Shown here piece by piece: positions 49,404-60,634 of a DNA stretch of 64,000 bases. Source of the stretch: Ectocarpus siliculosus (lineage: Eukaryota > Sar > Phaeophyceae > Ectocarpales > Ectocarpaceae). The stretch covers positions 51,322 to 115,321 of the forward strand of contig FN648557.1 in NCBI GenBank assembly GCA_000310025.1, read 5' to 3'. The notes under the pieces are model-generated. The model searched no databases, was not told the origin of the DNA, and saw nothing but the letters and a program-made list of their open reading frames with translations. Made by a program: the position numbers and the translations under genes. Each line of letters begins with the position of its first letter. Within the stretch, counting starts at the first letter, position 1.

Positions 49404-49930
49404 AAAAAAATTATGAGAAAGAAAAATTTATTTTGTTTTCTTTCGAATTGCTTCATTATTTCCTCGGTTTCTAGGCGACGTGTTGGGAGAGAGACGCAAG
49501 AAACGCTCATCGTCTCTCCGGCAGCGTTAGCTGCGAAGGCCGGCGTCAACTCTTACAAATCCATCTCTCTCCCCATAAATACTAGCCGGGGGACTACGAC
49601 TGCAACCGCAGGAGTCCCAAAACTGACCAAGTCCTCAAATGGCACACACCATTCTACAACACCCGACTAGATACCGAATACTCCCGAACTTATGCCCCCA
49701 CCTTCGAAAGAAAAGGGATGGGAGGGCGGGATTTTCTAAACTGCCGCCGCTACTGCGTTAGGCTGCTGCTGCTGCTGTCCTTCCGTTGCTTCACGCGCTC
49801 TGTAGCTCTCACACGTTACCCGACTTTGCTACAGCCCCTGCGTGGACTCGATCACGGAATGACATCCCCACCTATAGACTACAATAATAAATCCAAACAC
49901 CGTGACCCTGGGTTTCAGGTACTGACACTA

Positions 49931-50228
49931 TTGGGATCCCACGTGGGACGTCCCATGGGACACGTGGGCCGGCCCATGGGACACGCGGGCCGGCCCATGG
50001 GACACGTGGGACATCCCACCTCTCCCATGGGATGGCCCATACGGACGCACGGGACACGTGGGACGTCCCGTGGGACACGTGGGACGTCCCATGGGACACC
50101 AAATCTAGAACGTGGGACGCGTGGGACGCCCCATGGCACCACGCTAGGGACGTCCCACGCGGCGCTCGAAAACAGGCGTGGGACGTCCCAGCCGGTCTCC
50201 CCTCCGGTGTCCCACTGCTGTCCCACAA
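49931..50228. repeat. TGGGACGTCCCA-word element
   Basis: About 300 bases made almost wholly of GTGGGACGTCCCA, CCCATGGGACAC and GGGCCGGCCC words, each itself palindromic. Ends TTGGGATCCCACG and CTGTCCCACAA are roughly inverted. The build is like the CCATGGGC family but with a different word. Confidence 0.85.
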
Positions 50229-50969
50229 CGTTCATATAATTAGCTATATTTATCAGCTAATTTAGTGCAAGATAAGAGAATAATACCCGAATACGATGCA
50301 TGAATAGCGAGTTTGAATGTTAACGCTAACTTTAGAACTCACTCGTATTGTTGGAACAGGGATGTGGGCTATGGTCTATGACGTATATATATGTACCCTT
50401 TTTTTTTAAGGTCATGGACCATAGGATGTGGGCGTGCAGTGGAGTAGTGTTTACACATTGATAGTAGATCTTTAGGCTAACCGCAGTTCTGGTGGGGGGA
50501 CGGCAGCTCGGGCAAGGTTCACAGTTCCAGCGCTCTCTCTAGAGATGGTTCTGTATCTTTAGGTCTGGCAGTCACCTTCATGCGGAGTTATGCATGTGCA
50601 TGTGTTGTCTGGCAGTGGTACAGAGTACAACAGCGGGCGGTCTCGTTGCATCCCCCACGGAGGAGGCCTCGCACAGGTAGTTCCGCACAGGTGCCAGCCG
50701 AAGGATAATCAGCACCAGCTCAGGATAGTTGTGCTGACCGAGGTGAGGTATCCAATGCGTGTACATACACTGCTGTAGGCGTTGTGTTGTTGATGAAAAC
50801 CACCAACGGTCAAACAAGAAGAGCACCTACTGCCGTAGCGGCCTAGCGGTGTTCTGAGCAGCTCATGTCATGTATGCAATGCTAACGAGCTGAGTGCTCC
50901 TGCTGTAACAACACGTGCCAGCCGAGCAGATAACCGCTGATGATTGTTAGATGTAGCGGCGGCTGATGT

Positions 50970-50985
50970 ACTCTCTCTGTCTGTT

Positions 50986-51017
<32 letters not shown>

Positions 51018-51105
51018 TCTGTATCTGTCTACCTCTCTTCGTCTGCCTGTCTGACTCTCTGTCTGTCTGTCTGTCTCTCTTGTCTCTCTCTCCCCGTCTC
51101 GCTCA
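50970..51105 (+). repeat. (CT)n-rich tract
   Basis: CTCTCTCTGTCTGT-type repeats over about 135 bases. Confidence 0.9.
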
Positions 51106-51196
51106 GCTCCCCTCCCTCCCCAACAGATCGCCGGTGTGTTGGTACCTCTATGTAGCTCGCGTGGCTGACGATGCAACTGCTCATGTACATACCTCA

Positions 51197-51413
51197 CATG
51201 ACTCAAGATAACACACCCCCTGGACCAATTGTCAAAGCTCGATTGTTCAAAAGCAGCAACAGCAGTCGCATGGCCGAAAACGGCGGCGTTGAAGCTGTCC
51301 GGTTGAGAGCTCTCTGAAGACGTACCCTACCCTTTCGTCTATGCGTCCTCTTCGTGGAGTAATCGAGCTTAGAAAATCGGTCCAGGGAGTGTGTTATCTT
51401 GTGTCAAATACGG
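51197..51413. mobile_element. MITE copy 4, complete
   Basis: TGACTCAAGATAACACACC at left mirrors GTGTGTTATCTTGTGTCA at right; ends also share CAAAGCTCGATT against AATCGAGCTTAG. 217 bases, non-coding. Confidence 0.85.
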
Positions 51414-51638
51414 TAAAATGTTATAATAGTAGGCACAAAGAATGAGAGCATTCCTCTTTCCGACGACACGACCGCAACCTGCTGCACCTGCTGGTGGTCG
51501 TCAGTTGGTAGCCTTTAAATGCTTCACAACTACAACTTTATGTCGTATAACAATAAGAGTCCAATGCATCTTTATCTTTTCGTTTGCGTGAAAACATGTT
51601 GCTTATTTTGCTATTTTTTTGCAAACAACTGCTGTTAG

Positions 51639-54600
51639 GATGAACGGAGGCGGGTGGCAGCTCGTACTACCACGCGGCCGGAGGAAGCCAACGACGGCAG
51701 AGACGGTGCGATTCGCTTTTTCTCCCGGTCGACTTGCCATTCAGTAAACCGCTAGCCTGACAAGAAACGAGTGACTATTGTCTTTTTTGAGGACGCAATC
51801 ATGAAAGAGCGTTGCACGACTGCTGTGTTGCAGAAACATGGCAGCATGCCAACCCTTGTAAAGCTGTGTTGCAGGAACACGAAACGGACCCTTTACCAAT
51901 ACCAACCAGTTTAAAATTCTCTTTTCTCGATGCTCAGGTTGATGATAACCATGCCACTGCGTTCGAGACCCCGGAGGTTATGGCCGACGGAAAGGCGTTG
52001 GAGATGCTGTCTCAACTTCGCCGTATATTGCGCGACATTTTGATGCAACGGCGGGCAGTTGGTGAAGGTCGTGCCAAAAATGCTCAGGCTGAACTCGTGG
52101 CGTTGACTGAAGAATGCACATTGCACCTCGTGCTTGGCGTCAAGCCGGGGTGCGTGCTTCCGGCGCAGCCAAAGAAGGTATGTCGAGTGCATTGCACCCG
52201 TGTTGGATGTTTTGGTATCGTCTGATGTCGAGCAATCAGCATACTGCTGCAGGCCGCACTCATACACTCAAACACCACGGGGCTTTTGGCTTCTCGAATT
52301 TGAAGTCCGTTGTAGAACATTCTACAGTTTTGCACGACCACAAAAATGTTGTTTCATTACATAGTGCGGTAACTCTCTAGATGGGCATTGAGTTCTGCGA
52401 AGGGCATTGGATCCAATATCCAAGGGTGCACACAAGTCATCCCGCCCACGTAGGTACCCCGGGAGGGCCGAACAAAATTATCGTTTATTCCTATTGTGGG
52501 GCCAAGGGCTTAGAGCACACTCCACGCCAAGCTTGTTGTGGGGGACTCATCGTGCGCTAGGGTTAGGGTTGACGGTCCACTCATACTTAGAGCGGGTTGG
52601 AGCTGGCGGGTTGGAGGCTCCACAGGTGGCCAAAGTACACATTGGGGGTAGGTTGGGAGCACCCCCAATGTCGGGCAGGTTGTGGAGGGGGGTTGGGAGG
52701 CAGCCACAACCTTGGCCAGCCCTCTTGGTTGTACAAGGCTGGGTGCTGAAGGTTGGGAGGGCTGTCACAACCTTGGCCAGCCCTCCTGGTTGTACAAACA
52801 CAGACCCAACAGGTTGGGAAGCAGCTACAACCTTAGGCCAGACCTCCTGGTGGTGAAAGCACCGAAGATACACAGGTTGGGAGGCCGTTGGCAACCGATC
52901 CCGCCAGACAGATGGGAAGCTAGAGTGGGGTGTGTGCATTCGAACCAGCGAGCCCCCTGTTGGTGGGTTTGCTATGTGTGTGGTGGTGTGTTGCGTTGTG
53001 GCCTGCGCACCCTCGTTTCCACACTGCACATGACGAGGCTTGACACAGGCGACCAGAGGCCGCAGCGTGCCAAGACGAATACGATTAGACTGGTGGCATT
53101 CCTTTCGTAACCAAGGCAACAGGCTACTATCTCTAGATGCTCGGACTTCGGGCACGGCAGCCGCCGCGGCTAACCCGCCGCACTTGTGCTGCTAAGAGCG
53201 GCAAGACGAGCTTCTACACGGCGCGCGCGGACAAGAGAGAGCGACATGCCGGCAGCAGTTTCTGCTTAGGTAAGCAAAAGAAGGATGAATGAAGGGAAAG
53301 TTGTGCGTTGTGTATCCCTGTGTCCCCTGCGGGAGAGGCGCGAACTCAGCATTTAGTGTTGTTACATGTGCCCAGACACCAGCAGTTGGTCCTGCACACC
53401 CAATGGCTCTGAGCCTACTGCGCGCATGCAGCTCTTACTCATCATGTACAACGGGGAATTGTCCCGAAGGCGTCAATCAGTGCCCAGCCTCATTAGACAT
53501 TGTTTAGGGCGGGGGATGTACATGCTGCTGTAGGCACTTCGCCATTTCTCAACGGTTTTTTGCGGGGGTCGTGCTTGAAGTATTAGTATTTTTCATCAGT
53601 ATTTTGTGAAAACGCGCATCTCGCCTATATAACGTGTCCACACACATGCCTAGCAGAGACCGCGTGAACCGTCCAGAGGCATCAGCCGACGCTCAGCCCT
53701 TAACACGCCCTGTTTTTTTTAGACAAATTGTAATTGTTCGATTGACACAGGGTCGTTCACACGTCCAATATTGTAAACATGCGTTCGTTTTGAAAGCAAG
53801 AATTGACTACCGTAGGTTGCATAAGATACCACACCCCCCTTGACCGAATTTCGCACCTCTATTTTTCCCGACAAAGACAATGATATGCCAAAGTCAAACG
53901 ATACATTTTTGGAAAGTTCTGGACTGGACAGTTCCAATGCTACCATTTCCGGCACCGCCACCTCTTCTGCTGGGGAGTAAACAGGGTTTGGAAAATGGTC
54001 CAGGGGGCGTGATATCTTAAGCAACCAACTGCTGTGAGACAGCAGTGGATTCGATTCTCCTCTGCGCCATCGTTTTCTTCCACCACCCTTTTTTTCTTTT
54101 TCTTTTCCTCGGGAAATTGATGTGCACTTTGGAATAGAAATATCGTTTGTTGGCCGTAAATACCGAGTAAGGCGGTTTCTCATGAGAACCACTTGCTACC
54201 CCTATTTTCATAACACTTTCTACCCCATACCATATATCATGATCGGTCGGTTTGTGTTTTCTTGGATCTCTGCGCACTGGGTGACACAACAGCAATAGCA
54301 AAGCATGCGCCCATGTCTGTACGTATGTATGGTGCCTCATGTGGGGTGGTTGTTACAGACCGTGAGGCGCGGGGAGGCTGAGAATTGAAGTTGGTGAGAG
54401 GGCCAACTGCTGTTCGAAGAAGACACCCCGCTCGAACACACTCCGAACACACAGCTCGAACACAGCTAGTGACAAGTTATTTGCAACGTCACAGGTTTGG
54501 TTTCGTAGCGACCCCTCTTAACTGACCGAACCAACAGATACCACAATGCCACCCGCCCGTAGCTGCGTATATGGTGCTTCTTGTGCTGTGGTTTTCAGAG

Positions 54601-57408
54601 GCCGTGACGGGCTGGGGGCTGAGCAACGAAGTTGGCGAGGGTCGACTGCTGTTCGAAAAATGGATTGCCGCTCACTGCTGTACATATTTATTTCTTGCCA
54701 TTTCACCATTGGCGTTGTAGTTATCCTCCACTGAACAAGCCAACAGCAACGACGCAGTCCCTCCGATAGAGAGCGGCCTGATGGAGCTCACATCCTCGCA
54801 AGTTTCAGCAGGAGGGTGATCTAGCGAGCAAGAAATTGAAGACTTTGTCCATCAATGTGTGTGTTGGGATGATGCTGCGTCTGTTTGCGGGTCTTTTCTT
54901 TGCAAGTCTGAACAAGCGGTGCTGCGTGAGCTGGCCAACATTTCGCTTTGAGCGCACCTCGCCACACAGCAACCAAATATCAACGGCTGAGATGGCAGCA
55001 CAGTGCTCCGAGGGTTGCTACGACCAACTTGCTGCGCAATCGATGTTTATTTCCGTGTGGTGTGCATTTCCAAACGCAATAAACAAACGCGCCATCGGAT
55101 CAAAAAAAACTTCGTCACTTCCGAACGCATGGCCGCTTGAAACGAAGTCGAAAATCTTCAGCCGGAACCAAATTTGTAATTTCTAGTCCTACAGTGTATA
55201 AGAAACGTTTTATTGTCCGATTTCATAAATTACTCTTTTTTCCCGAGAAAAACGATAAATTACGAACAGCCTAAACCCCTGAAAACAAGGCGTGTCAGAG
55301 ATCGGAACGTTTATATTTTTATCTCAAGACAGCAACAACAGCATGAAGAAAGGCGGTCGCAGTGGGTGCCCCCAAGTGTGGCGAAGGGGCCAACAGCAAA
55401 AGCAAATGGTACAGACATTAGCACATTCATTCCCTTTGACTATTGCGTTTTGCTGAACGGGTAGTCTTTCAGTGATTGTATGCATAACTGGTATGTAGCT
55501 TTCTAGGAACTGACGAACCGGATAGCAGTATAGATGAAATTATCTTCCGGTACGTACAGCACTTCATGTTACGCAAATTCTCGACCGAATGAAGCCGCGC
55601 CACCGATGAGAAATGGAGAGGGCACCAGTAGTGTGCATAGCAGAGCAGAGGGGTATACATGTGCGTCGTTCACATGTTGCGTCTCACGCACTTTTTGTCC
55701 CCCCCCGCCCTGTATCGTAGTAGGTGGAGACGGCCATGAGCGGGCTCGGTACCGAAATGTTCTCAAAGGTTCTAGGGCCATCCAAGCAAGGCATTTCCCG
55801 GGGCGGAGGGCGAGACCATGCAGAGCGTGAGCTTCGACCAGGTCGACTGATGCAAGCGCACCGCCACATATTTCAGGTACGGTCGGGTTATTAAGTGAAC
55901 TCCCTGCGGTAAATGCGAGATATATTTCAGAAGTGGTGCCCTGTGGTTTGAAAAACAACGTGTATGATGGTAAGTTCATGTCGCAACCCCCCTACACCTC
56001 TGTCCACCGGGAACAGATAGAGGTCTGCTACTGCACCTGCTGTCAGAGTCGTGCATAACATCGCCGATCACTCCGGCATAGGTCCACTCACGTTTTCAGT
56101 ACATCCGCTCCTATTTGAATGTGAACGGAAGGAGCGACGAATTCCTTCTTTCGAACGCTGTTCATTCGTTCATTCATGAGCAGAATGGGAAGGAACGGGG
56201 GGACGTGCAGGCAACAATCCTCGCGATTCATTGCTTGTGGAAGGGGTAGAGACTTTTTGACGCACACGTACCACTACTTGTGTTGGTTTGAGGGGCTCGC
56301 ATGCTGCAGCGTTAGCCTGTCGTGCAGGATAGAGGTGAGCGCACGGTGAGCGATAGTGCGCATCTACCAAACATGTCATGGTGCCACGCAACAGGACCGG
56401 GGGCAATGAGTGTTTGTCCTTACAATCTTCAGGCCGCTTCCGTGATAATAATGCTTGAATTTTGGAATCGCCACGTACGTTTTGAAAACGAGGATAACTG
56501 CTGGAGTCCATCTTCGCCCTGCTGCCTGCTGCTTTCAGCAGTAAGTCCACACTATCTACTGTCAACCTTGCTCTGGTGCATCCATCCAGCCCCCGCTAAG
56601 CACCACCTCGCCCCCCTCACGGCATGGATTGATCCCTTTCGAAGATACTCGAGAAGTGCATCCTCGCGGATGTCGTCAAGACGAGGATGGGCACTCCAGG
56701 GCACACTTCGCCAACAAGAGTGACCCCGACCATGACGGTATACCGTACCTTCCCGATGTGCCACCCTTTATTCGAAAAGGCGTTGCTGGGAAGTATGGCG
56801 GCGGCGACCAAACGTTGGACGTCATCCGGGACATGTACGTTGCCTTTGTGTCGATATGTGATCTACTGTAAGCTCTGCAAGGCTGGCCCTTCGTTGTATT
56901 TAGTTTATTCGTCTAACCCTGTCTCCCGTGGCATACTATCAACTGTTTGTCAGGCTGATGAGCGCTCATTGGGCGTGCGAGCTGAAAGTCCAACACTTTC
57001 AATTGTTTTGTTCCTGTCGCGTTTCCAGCCTTTTCATTGGTTTTACCGCAGTTTCAGTGCGCCCTGGCGTTCCTGCGAGTCGACGCGAAGGTGGTTTGGC
57101 GCAAGCTATTAACGAGATGAACCCCTCGGCGTCAGACAAGCTGACATTTGAATGAAACGCTCTTTGTTCTTTGTTTCGTGTCTCAGGTTCTAGGAGAGCT
57201 TCATGCAGTTCGGCTAAAATACACATGGGCGATCCCCTCCGCCGAGAGTATTGATCAGCAGGACGACGCTAAGCGCTACCTCAAGCCGTGCTTCTTGGAG
57301 GACGAGGGCCTGGAGGTGGCGAAGGTGACCCCGGGGTGGATAAAGATGGGGGCGGAGGGGAAGCTAAGGATGGAGACGGGGATGGTTTTTCATCTCCGAG
57401 CCAGATAA
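51639..57408 (+). CDS. Candidate multi-exon gene, product unrecognised
   Basis: Several open blocks with good splice edges lie on the plus strand: 51639-51715 (DERRRVAARTTTRPEEANDG), 51938-52177 (helical; ALEMLSQLRRILRDILMQRR, 80 codons in phase 0), 55507-55549 (TDEPDSSIDEIIF), 55724-55876 (VETAMSGLGTEMFSKVLGPS), 56590-56834 (SDPDHDGIPYLPDVPPFIRK) and 57187-57408 (WAIPSAESIDQQDDAKRYLK, stop TAG or TAA region at 57406). Not all neighbouring phases agree, so the blocks may belong to more than one gene, or exons are missing. No domain is recognised. MITE copy 5 and a tandem-word repeat lie in the presumed introns. The 52 kb and 57 kb blocks are the best supported. Confidence 0.33.
52603..52890 (+). 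repeat. AGGTTGGGAGG-word element, copy 1
   Basis: Starts near CACAGGTGGCCAAAGTACAC and repeats AGGTTGGGAGG, ACAACCTTGGCCAG and CCTCCTGGTTGTACAA about every 60-70 bases. The start is the reverse complement of the end of the array at 59790-60320. Confidence 0.75.
53808..54027. mobile_element. MITE copy 5, complete
   Basis: TACCGTAGGTTGCATAAGAT at left, ATATCTTAAGCAACC at right; CCACACCCCCTTGACCGA mirrors GGTCCAGGGGGCGTG. Immediately after it, GTGGATTCGATTCTCC is a B-box-like tRNA remnant. Confidence 0.8.
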
Positions 57409-57623
57409 GCGATGGTCCTGACGACAACGCTGGCCCCAAAGCCTCGGCGCACGCCTAACCCGTGTTGACAAGGTGTGTCGTGCCTCTCTTCCTCTTTCTC
57501 TGCCTGAAACGGTGTTGGATACTTGCGTTTTTCTTGTCGTGCAATCGTTATGCCCGGGGTTCCCTTCGATATACTCTTCTCCATGCCAGCGTGTCCGTTA
57601 GCCACTCCTGATGTTGAAATTTA
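57409..57623. other. Short spacer
   Basis: Nothing recognised; likely 3' flank of the preceding candidate exon. Confidence 0.5.
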
Positions 57624-58506
57624 GGGGGATTGACAAAATGGGGTATACCCCGCGTGTTTAGGCATAAAATGGGGTATCCTTTTTTTCGGTGTGGGGCGCA
57701 ACGCCTGACGCAGGGTAGCCGCCTTCTAATGCTTCAGCCCCATGCACCACGTCCTCAGGAAGGACGCCCAGCTTTTCGTTTTTTTCACCGTCAGGAACAG
57801 GGTTAACTAGGGCCTGGAAGAGGGGAGCTTATTGGAGGACCCCATTTTGTCCACGAAACCGTGGGGTACACCCCCCTGTCTGCTAAAAGTTTATCTAGTA
57901 CGCCATTCTGTTCACAAACATATCCCATAGTGTTCAAGGCATATCCCTTTTTGTTCAGTGGTGACACTCCTGCGGACTGCCAAAATGTCAACCAACAACC
58001 AACAGCATACTACCATACATATAGGCGTGGTTGGGGTATGGTGGTCTGCGGTGCAACACGCGGGCTTTGTTGTCGTCTGCGGCGCGGCAGGGAGACAGAA
58101 AGTACAGAGATATGGTGCGGTCTGCGGTTGGTTGTTGGTTGACGTTTTGGCAGTCCGCGGGAGGGTTACCACTGAACAATAAGGGATATGCCTTGAACAC
58201 TATAGGATATGTTTGTGAACAGAATGGCGTACTAGATAAACTTTTAGCAGACAGGGGGGTGTACCCCACGGTTTCGTGGACAAAATGGGGTCCTCCAATA
58301 AGCTCCCCTCTTCCAGGCCTTAGTTAACCCTGTTCCTGACAGTGAAAGAAAACGAAAAGCTGGGCGTCCTTCCTGAGGACGTGGTGCATGGGGCTGAAGC
58401 ATTAGAAGGCGGCTACCCTGCGTCAGGCGTTGCGCCCCACATCGAGAAAAGGGATCCCCCATTTTGTGCCTGAACACGCGGGTATACCCCATTTTGTCAA
58501 TTCCCC
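57624..58506. mobile_element. Fold-back element with about 385-base inverted arms
   Basis: The left arm (57624-58006) and right arm (about 58122-58506) are near-perfect complements from GGGATTGACAAAATGG to CCATTTTGTCAATTCCCC, with a loop of about 115 bases. Flanks TTGAAATTTA and TTGAATTTA may be a target duplication with one indel. Frames inside each arm mirror each other and are not genes. The arms carry the repeated phrase CCCATTTTGT. Non-autonomous; superfamily unknown. Confidence 0.9.
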
Positions 58507-59790
58507 TTGAATTTACCTCGTCTCTGGCGTATTCTACGACCTGCGGTTAAGCTGTGGGTTTTGTTCCAACCCCCCATGCCTGGTTTTAATTAGTGTTGTT
58601 GACAATGCATATCTGCACCCCCATTCATCGACGGCCCACGTTTACTCTCCTCTCACACTTAATATTGTTTCGCTGCTGATCGGCAAACCCCACGTGTAGT
58701 CGACGGGATCTCCGCTTCAACGCCGTTCGACGCGTTTTCCCGGGTCCTCTCTTCCACAACGGGCCGGAGTGTTGAACGAGAAGGCGGAAAATTTTCCTTC
58801 CCGCTCGCATTGGCTCTGTTTGCGTTTGAATCAAGAATGCTGTGAGGTGCTTAGTGCTCTCGGGAAGGTTTTTTACAGTGTCTCCAAGTGCGTCTGGAAT
58901 CTATCGCTGCGGCGGCCTCTTGCCTTCAGTCGTTGCCGTCATGCTTCTTTCTTGTCCCTCGTGGGGAAGGCCATCTTGGAGGTGTTTTTTTGTGGTGTTT
59001 GGAGGGTAGAGACGTCTCTCTCTGCAGTCCCTGCAGTATGCCTTTATTTTGTTCTCGGGCAGTGACATTTCTTCGTGTCTAGAACTATGACTTCGGGGGC
59101 GGCGAGAGAGGCGGTGCTTTATTTTCTGACATCGAATGGGTCTTTTGGACAAGTGTATTGGGGGAGCCCGCTTTCGCTACGTGTGACTGTTGTCTCCGCT
59201 TCGTCGTCTATCCGTCGTCAACACTCAATGGTATTGCTTTCTTGCGGATCATCTCCATGGTCAACGTTGGCGGGTGGTGCAGGGAAAAATTCAACAAGGA
59301 TAGGAACCATATATATGTTGGATACTGCTGGGGCTTTCGGGGCGGCGGGAGGGGGAATTCTTTGTTTAGTGTCGGGAGAAGGCAGTCGTTTCTACGAGTG
59401 CATGTGCATTGGGAAAACGCGCCGTCAGTACGTGTAGCTGTTGTCCCCGATTGAGTCGTCTTTCCCTCACCTTAAGACAACGATTATATAGTGTTGCATG
59501 CGCGGATCATCTCCATGATCGACGTCGCTGGCGGAAGTTAAACAAAAACGATTCTTGGATTAATTTATTTTTTATTTTTGGTTCTCGCTTAGGGTTCATG
59601 CAACTCCAGAGTTGTCGACAACGGGTTCGAGATGATGAGTCGCGATACTGTTCCGATACCCGCATCGAAAAAATTCTTGGGGAAAAAAAGGGAGGAAAAA
59701 AAAAAAGGTCATGATGGGGTATTGAACCCACATTGTTGTTGCTGAGTAGCAATGCTGCTGTTGCCTCCGACAACCCAGGCAACCGGCTTG
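58507..59790. other. Stretch with no supported gene
   Basis: A diverged direct repeat about 240 bases apart (59185-59285 and 59425-59535) shares TGTTGTC, GCGGATCATCTCCATG and GTC(A)ACG(T)T words. A B-box-like GGGTTCAATACCCC is on the minus strand at about 59709-59722, probably a SINE remnant. Confidence 0.45.
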
Positions 59791-60320
59791 TACACCGCAG
59801 TGCGCCAACCTCCACAAAAAGGCACACCTTGCACCAGCATCGGCAACCTGTCCGCGTACCAGGTTGTAGACCGTGCCCCAACCTCCACAAAAAGGTACAC
59901 CTTGCACCAACTTCGGCAACCTGTCCGCGTACCAGGTTGTAGACAGTGCCCCAACCTCCACAAAAAGGCACACCTTGCGCACCATCCCCAACCTACCCAC
60001 CAACCGGCTTGTAGACAGTCCACCAACCTCCACAAAAAGTACACCTTGCAACAGCATCGGCAACCTGTCCGCGTACCAGGTTGTGGACAGTCCGCCAACC
60101 TCCAAAAAAGGCACACCTTGCGAATCATCCCCAACCAACCCACCAACGGCCTTGTAGACTACGCCCCAACCTCCAAGAAAAGTCCAGGTTGCCCAATCTG
60201 GCCATCTCATCATTGCAAGAATTACCCAAGATCAGCAGGTTGCGATCGGTGCCCAATGTTTTTTTTTCGAGGTTGCCCAATGTGCCTCTACAAGGCGGTA
60301 CTTTGGCCACCTGTGTCTCT
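59791..60320 (-). repeat. AGGTTGG-word element with 72-base tandem array, copy 2
   Basis: Five units of about 72 bases, each starting CCAACCTCCACAAAAAGGC and ending GGCTTGTAGAC or AGGTTGTAGAC, at 59808-60168. The tail AGGTTGCCCAATGTG to TACTTTGGCCACCTGTG is the complement of the start of the 52603 element, so both belong to one family in opposite orientation. Confidence 0.85.
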
Positions 60321-60634
60321 TGATGTACGCACCCGTTTCGTGTGATCATGGCCTTGGGGTTCGCAAGAGAGATCTGTACAGCTCGCGCATGGGGTACCCG
60401 GACAAATAGTCTACCGGTTCCCCCTCCTACCGCCCAAAACATCCCAAAGAAGAACTTGGGTACACTGGTATCGAAGACAGTCTCATTTTTTGGGCATCCT
60501 TGCAATATCCCAAAAACGAAATGGAGTAATTTACACAAGATATTGCTCTAATGGTGGAGGCCGACATTTGGGTGACCCCAAGTCGTTATTGTTGCCTCAA
60601 TAGCACGTCATAACAGCATATCGCCTCCTCTTGT

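Noticed and set aside
57861-58327. Frames beginning MGYTPLSAKSLSS as a conserved small protein
   Set aside because: Found twice only because the fold-back arms are complementary.
59596-60213. Minus-strand 205-codon frame with repeated FLEVGGLSTTW-like units
   Set aside because: Translation of the 72-base tandem array.
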